A DNA stretch of 64,000 nt from Dreissena polymorpha (lineage: Eukaryota > Mollusca > Bivalvia > Myida > Dreissenidae): NCBI RefSeq assembly GCF_020536995.1, contig NC_068369.1, positions 20,217,421 to 20,281,420 on the forward strand, in the 5' to 3' direction. Under the pieces are notes generated by a model that saw only the letters and a list, made by a program, of their open reading frames with translations, had not been told where the DNA came from and searched no databases. Positions 58,141 to 64,000 of this stretch are shown here, piece by piece. Both the position numbers and the translations under genes were made by a program. How positions within the stretch are numbered: the first letter of the stretch is position 1; each line of letters begins with the position of its first letter.

Positions 58141-58975
58141 GTGTTTGTGAAACACTATGTCCCCGTATATGACGTTTGACCTTGGAGGATGACCTTGACC
58201 TTGACCCTTCACCACTCAAAATGTGCAGCTCCATGAGATACACATGCATGTCAAATATAAAATTGCTAGCTTCAATATTGCAGAAGTGACATTACATGAG
58301 CAATTTTGACCCATATATTTGACCTTGAAGGATGACCTTGACCTTGACCTTTCACCACTCAAAATGTGCAGCTCCATGAGATACACAGGCATGCCAAATA
58401 TCAAGTTGCTATCTTCAATATTGCAAAAGTACTCATCAAATGAGCGATTTGGGCCACATATATTTGACCTCTGACCTGGAAGGATGACCTCGACCTTGAC
58501 CTTTCACCACTCAAAATGTGCAGCTCCATGAGATTCACATGCATGCCAAATATCAAGTTGCTATCTTGAATATTGAAATATTGCAAAAGTGTACATTAAA
58601 TGAGCGATTTTGACCCATATATTTGACCTTTGACCTTGAAGGATTACCTTGACCTTTCAACACTCAAAATGTGCAGCTCCATGAGCATGCCAAATATCAA
58701 GTTGCTATCTTGAATATTGAAATATTGCAAAAGTGTACATTAAATGAGCGATTTTGACCCATATATTTGACCTTTGACCTTGAAGGATGACCTTGACCTT
58801 TCACCACTCAAAATGTGCAGCTCTATGAGATACATATGCATGCCAAATATCAAGATGCTATCTTCAATATTGCAAAAGTTATTGCAAATGTTAAAGTTGG
58901 CGCAAACCAATCAACAGACCAACAGACAGGGCAAAAACAATATGTCCCCCACTACAATAGTGGGGGACATAAAAA
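58140..58975 (+). repeat. Tandem repeat, about 150-bp unit, five copies, AGGTCA-rich
   Basis: Units start near 58166, 58310, 58458, 58613 and 58760. Each has TTTGACCTTTGACCTTGAAG-type sequence, then CACTCAAAATGTGCAGCTCC and AAATATCAAGTTGCTATCTT. A hairpin, GTCCCCCACTACAATAGTGG, follows the last unit. A fragment in the other orientation is at 25490-25690. Confidence 0.9.
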
Positions 58976-59269
58976 CAGTAAAAGCATATTACGATACCAT
59001 ACAATATGTACTGCTATATATTTGTATCATTTGTAGTTACCGGTAAATGTCTGTTTTTGTTTAATTTAAATTTGTTGCTGTATTAATTTCTTTTAGTTAT
59101 ATCACTGACTTATGTCAGTCAACCTTCTCACAAAATAAGTGAACAAGTCCCTTCAAAATCTTACACTTTCTTCCTTCCATGAACATCCCAGCCCATATGA
59201 CAATAAAAATGACCCACAGGTCAGTACAGGGGCAAGGTGGGGGCCATCCTTAACATGGTTAGAAGAGGC

Positions 59270-59760
59270 AGAATGAATAAAACAAAAAACTAAATAAATG
59301 AAGAGTGCAATGAAAAAAGAGCAGTGAATTAAAAAAAGGAAAGTGCATTAAACACTTTACTGCGCCGCTCTTTGTTTCGTTGCACTCCTCTTTTATTTAG
59401 TTTTGCACTCTATTTTTCTATCTCGATCGTTCCCTTAACTTAGAAAGTTTTTCCACAACATAGCTTACTCGTTCCCACGAGTTAGTAAGTCGTTCCCTTG
59501 AGATAGTTAAAATGCTCTCTTCTTTTGTTTAATGCACCCCTCATATATTTACTGCACCGCTCTTTTTTGATTGCACGCCTCTTTCATTTAGTTGTACACT
59601 CCTGTTTTTTTCTATATCATTCACTCGACTACGCTGACTGTTCCCTCGAGTTCTAGTTAGTAGGTCGTTCTCTCAAGTAAGTATGTCGTTGGAACGAGAT
59701 AGAAAAAAGAGGAGTGCAATGTAAAACAAGAGTAGTGATTAACAAAAAGGAGTGAATGTC
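59270..59760. repeat. Mosaic of short motifs (TGCACTCCTCTTTTATTTAG / CGTTCCCTTGAGATAG)
   Basis: Two short motifs and their inverses recur many times with variation, giving a quasi-palindromic region from AAGAGTGCAATGAAAAAAGA to AAAAAGAGGAGTGCAATGTA. Confidence 0.6.
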
Positions 59761-59769
59761 ACCTATATG

Positions 59770-62025
59770 CCACCGTACTACTGATGATCAATACATGCAT
59801 CTTACTGGAACGTTTTGAACAACATTTAAACAACTGCTGTAGAGAATCAATATGCATTTACAACATAGGCATCAATTTACATAACCTAAGTGACAAGGCG
59901 GTTCAGAATATAATAAGTTATAAGTAGTTTTTGGTCTATCGATGTGTTTAAAAGGATGTTGTCCCTGGAGTGCGGAATGTAAAGACTCCAGGATCATAAT
60001 TAACATGGATGTTAGTCAATATATATAATATAAAACCTATTGGCATTGCATTTTGAATGCGCTGATGTTGAATGTTTTGTTGATATTTATAAAATCTATA
60101 TAACCCATGCGACCCTGAACCATTCAGGCTATATTTCATTTGACTAAGTTAAAACAATCAAAGCATTTATAGTGTTCATAAGCTTTTTCTTATAGTTGAC
60201 ATGGTAAACTAAGTTTTGAAAATACTTTACTTAGATTTCATCTTTGTTGTGATATTGTTATGATACAAATTCTTACCAAATGTGATCAACATTTAGTCAT
60301 AAGGGTAGCTTCTACAGTTGTTACACCTTTAGCGTAACCGTTAACCTGTTGACCAGGTTTTTTATATCAATTGGCCCAAATTTTACTTTGATTTAAATAT
60401 TGTCGAGATAAACATTTTTACTTTTATATTTTATTTGGCCTTAACCGAAAATCGGAGTTTGCTTTATTAGATCAGTACTGTAACTTTGCTCTACTTTGCT
60501 GTCGGTGTCATAAACTGTAATGAAATCATTGTAGGTCCCGAATTTGATGGTATGAAAGTATTAAACTTTGCATATTTTGGTGATTTACCCAGACAAAATG
60601 GACATGAGTTAATTAGAAGCGAATTAATAATTGTCTTCGTGAGGATATATCACCAACGGTTTGGAGTTCCGATGAATAGGAATTAATTACAAGCATCAGA
60701 ATAACAAACCGTTGGTTATTACCTTAACAAACAACGTAAGCTATATATGATTTTAAATCTAACATGATCGTTTATACATAATATGCCCTTTTTCCACAAA
60801 AAATACATACATTTGTTTTTATGACGACAACACACTTAAATTATAAAAACTTTTGTCAGGTTCATTAAGAGTATTTGAGGAAATTACATTCAATAAAAAT
60901 ATTAAGCTAATCATGCAAAATGTATACCATGTACAGGTTTGGTAACTTATGTATGAACATTTTACTACTTAAATGTGGTTTCACTGGGCCGAATGCAGAA
61001 ATGATATGATTGTCAAACGTCTCCTATATCACATATTTAAGGAGGCACATTTTACTGAACTGAACATCTGGGAATTCTTGAATTACCATGACAACAGAGG
61101 GCTCTCTTTCCTTTTTTGTGAAGTAAAAGTAAGACGCTCAATTTATTTGGAAAAAAAAATCCCACAAATTTCAAAATTGTGAGAAATTTAGTCACAAACT
61201 CCTCAAAATTTTACAAACATATTTCACATACTTGTAGAAATTGTAAAATGATGATTTTTATGCATAGTTATAGTAAAATATTTTCATAGGCTGGACACTT
61301 TTGCTTTCGAAAAATAAAATCATACATCATATGAGCAACTAAATTCTGACAGGTTTAACTGTATCTTCAATGATCCATAGTCAATACTTTTGACAAACAT
61401 TAAAATGTTTGTCTATGTGATTTCTGTTGTGTGGCTAGACACATTAGTTATACATTGAATTTTAGTTCTCGTGTGAGAAATGTAAGCCATATAATTTTTC
61501 CAAGTTTAAAACCTTTGTCAATAACAATTGTGCCATGTCACATGCACATAGGATTCCCTATAAATCATACATATTAACAATATTTGACATTAAAATGCAT
61601 TTCATGAACTGCATTTTAATCTATTTGAAAAGAAATTATTCAAGCTTTAAAGAAAATTTACACATATAAACGGATAAGAATACGAAAATCTACTCCAAAT
61701 TGCTGCCCTTGCCTGGCTCTCTGCCAGTACTACATTACTCAAGTGTTTTCACTTTCGTCACATGATCTTTCTGATTCAAGGTATTTCCGTTGTAAAAGTG
61801 CATGCTTAAATCTTACTGTGATATCTTTAAAGTGACTCCTAATTCAAACAAATCTGGATCCCCACACTGACTTTTTAAACAAAGGATCTCAAGTTTTACT
61901 ATACAATTTACTGACGGTCCAATGCACTGGTGTGGTTTTTTAGCCGAACTAACGTGACAACACTGGTTTCACCAGTTTCATACTTGTTATTCCTTAACAA
62001 CAAGCAAATTCGTTGAATTGATATC
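59770..62025. other. Intergenic, nothing firmly recognised
   Basis: A short inverted repeat (CCAACGGTTTGG at about 60653 and its inverse near 60714) and chance frames only. The 60486-60686 frame follows an acceptor-like TTGTAG but has no family match. Confidence 0.45.
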
Positions 62026-62029
62026 CCCC

Positions 62030-62130
62030 TTCTCCTCATTTATATATAGACACCTATGAAGTTTCATGTTAAAAAAACTTAAATAGTTTTTCAGATATAG
62101 CTCCAAAAATGTTGTGACAGACAGACGGAT
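62030..62130 (+). repeat. Dispersed mollusc-type repeat fragment
   Basis: CCTATGAAGTTTCATGTT, TTTTCAGATATAGCTCC and GTGACAGACAGACGGATG are typical of a common bivalve dispersed repeat (from memory). Confidence 0.5.
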
Positions 62131-62439
62131 GAACTGTACTTTTGAATATAAAATTTCTGTTAAATGTCAAACAACTTACAAAGGCTGGTTTTGTAAAATA
62201 GTGTGGATATATTAGATTTGTGAAATGCTTGCATCAAAACTGTGAGATGGCTGACCTAAGCCACACGCAAAGAAGGAAATAAGCCCTACAACATTTACAG
62301 GTTTTGATAGCAGAATAACTCCATAATGTATTGCAGTATAACCACATGATTTGTCGCAAAATAACCTTTAATTTTAAAATCTGTCTACATAAAATAGGTA
62401 AGGGTGGTGAAAGAATGATAATCAATTAAAGCAAAGTAA

Positions 62440-62500
62440 AAAACAAGAGGGTCATAATGGCCCTGTATCGCTCCACCGTTTTTTATGCGAAAAAAACGTG
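62440..62500 (+). repeat. Dispersed mollusc-type repeat, AACAAGAGGGTCATAATGGC end
   Basis: CAAGAGGGTCATAATGGCCC followed by TGTATCGCTC is recognised as an end of a common bivalve repeat. The rest is diverged. Confidence 0.5.
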
Positions 62501-62805
62501 CAATGCGCATGTGTTGAAATGTACTCAAGCATGTGACTTTCTCTTTCTATCCCTCGTCCCACTGGGCGCTTAAAAGTTGGAAGGGTGAGCGTTTTCATAT
62601 ATGGAAAAAGTTACTACCGTGTTAACTAAAACAGATTAAAAAGCCCGGGAATTGTTGCACAGGTCTTTTGCTTAAAACGTAGGTACATTTATCTCGCCAA
62701 AAGATATTGTTGTTCTTTCTATTTCACATATTTTTAGATGCTGAAGATCAAATCTACGCATTTGATTTGAAACAGATTCACAAGACCCATAGGAATCAAA
62801 ATGCC

Positions 62806-63032
62806 TTAACCCTTTACCAAACGACACATTTTGGACTTTCCCAATTTGAAAGAGGTTGCAGACGACAATTAAATTGTAATGGAATATGAAGGAAATGATC
62901 AGGTAGGGTAGAAATAATTGTGATAAAAGGAGAAATTGCTCATCTTGAGCAATTTCTCCTTTTATCACAATTATTTATAAAGTTGTCAGCTACAAACCCG
63001 TAAAATCCTGTTAGTGTTTGGTAAAGGGTTAA
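62806..63032. mobile_element. piggyBac-type MITE, second family, with strong central hairpin
   Basis: TTAA on both sides, inverted ends CCCTTTACCAAAC/GTTTGGTAAAGGG, and a perfect 31-bp-arm hairpin at 62912-62976 with a 3-nt loop (AAATAATTGTGATAAAAGGA begins the arm). Confidence 0.82.
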
Positions 63033-63814
63033 TAATCTCTGGTTTCTTCTTAGAGCCTTTCACACATTTATAACAAATACAATAGTAGCATCTTTCTTTG
63101 TAAAGAATCATCTCAAAATATAATTAACAACCCACACATCCCTATAGACCAACAGGCCTGAGAATATTATGATAATCTAAAGATTATTTCTTTATATTTA
63201 TAAATGTATATAATTAAGTCATACATTTGACTTCAAAGATCAATTCATAACTTATTTTAAGAAAATTATAAAATGGTCAGAAATATATAGATCTATGGAT
63301 CGTTGAGCAATTGACAATCATATCCACAATTTATGAGTCACGAATCACAAATGAAACAATGAATCATTAGTTATTAAAAAGCAGCATATACGATAGTTAA
63401 GAACATTCCACTTCATTAATTCCAACACCTTCTCTTGGATACAAAGTTTGAGTTAACCATGCAGTATCATATATTGACTTTTCTTTAAATAAATATGTTC
63501 ATGGAAGTTGTGTTTTAAAAATCAATAAGATATTATTAAACTGGTTTAAACACTACAAAATAGACATGAAATTAACATGTCATCCGAAATATTTTTATCC
63601 GGATATATGTTCATATTTAAATAAAACCCGATTTTTTCAGTTTATAAGAAAAAAAATTCTTAACACTTTTTCTTACTTCAATTCCTTTGTAAGCAGTCAC
63701 CATCTGATCTAAAATGGCACTAAATGACAGGGTTTAATCTCATGTTTACAAGATGTTGTTGTTGGTCACAGACACACGGCCGCAGTAATCTCCCTTGGTA
63801 AACGTCATATGTTC
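63033..63814. other. Intergenic, nothing recognised
   Basis: AT-rich DNA between two repeats. Confidence 0.5.
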
Positions 63815-64000
63815 AGTTTTGTGACCCTCGGGGCAGAGTCAAATTTGAGCCCAGGGGAATAATTTGAACAAATTTGGTAGAGGACTATTAGATATAACTA
63901 CACACCAAATTAAGTAGCCCTAGGCTCTATAATTATGAACAAGAAGATTTTTAAAGTTTGCACAAAATAGGCCTTAGTATCTTGTGGAGCTTGCTTAAAA
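63815..64000 (+). repeat. Dispersed bivalve repeat, cut by the window end
   Basis: TGACCCTCGGGGCAGAGTCA, ACAAATTTGGTAGAGGACTA and GTAGCCCTAGGCTCT are landmarks of a common bivalve repeat (from memory). Confidence 0.55.

Noticed and set aside
58140-58975. CRISPR-like array of repeats
   Set aside because: The units are about 150 bp direct tandem copies without spacers, in a eukaryotic genome.
62672-62968. 98-residue minus-strand frame
   Set aside because: It covers the hairpin of a TTAA-flanked MITE and shows no domain.

Overview
This is eukaryotic nuclear DNA, AT-rich, intron-containing and packed with short mobile elements. The protein-coding content and the repeats point to a bivalve mollusc. 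The abundant fold-back repeats (TTAA-flanked elements starting CCCATTTATGCCTA, and elements starting TGGGCTTAATGCATGTGCG) look to me like those of dreissenid mussels (zebra/quagga mussel). That species call comes from memory of repeat families and was not checked by search.

The main content is a cluster of four apparently intact temptin-like genes, all on the minus strand: 697-4397, 10944-14681, 17765-24264 and 45563-48329. Temptin is a secreted cysteine-rich protein known as a component of the water-borne attractant pheromone complex of the sea hare Aplysia. Each copy has the same four coding exons (80 or 83, 97, 151 and 77 nt), the same intron phases, a signal peptide, eight cysteines in the predicted mature protein, and a calcium-loop-like DxDxDGKTNGAE segment. 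A shared box (consensus about CTTGGCCTTAGTTAYG) lies about 100 bp upstream of every start codon. Genes 1 and 2 also share a TATA box. Genes 1 and 2 are recent segmental duplicates (about 230-5700 against 10505-15290). The DNA upstream of gene 1 and gene 3 is also duplicated (about 5640-7880 against 25430-28390).

Layout: 1-200, fragment of a dispersed repeat. 200-17200, temptin genes 1 and 2 with upstream DNA, an isolated tetraspanin-like exon (8304-8387, plus strand), a fold-back element with telomere-like repeats inside (9168-9400) and a nested 1.3-kb DNA transposon. 17700-24400, temptin gene 3, with a 5'-truncated LINE (20668-23692) in its first intron. 24700-28400, four TTAA-flanked MITEs and SINEs in duplicated upstream DNA. 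28400-34966, a three-unit tandem array (unit 2445 bp, first unit shorter) with a strikingly GC-rich, CCGGT-dense core. 35000-45500, mostly repeats, plus a plausible promoter and signal-peptide first exon of an unknown plus-strand gene at 39206-39388. 45563-48450, temptin gene 4. 48450-64000, no recognisable gene; repeats only, including a roughly 150-bp tandem repeat rich in AGGTCA half-sites.

The four temptin paralogues would act outside the cell as secreted, disulfide-rich proteins. That they form a pheromone or attractant family is inferred from the known role of temptin in Aplysia. Nothing in this window shows expression.
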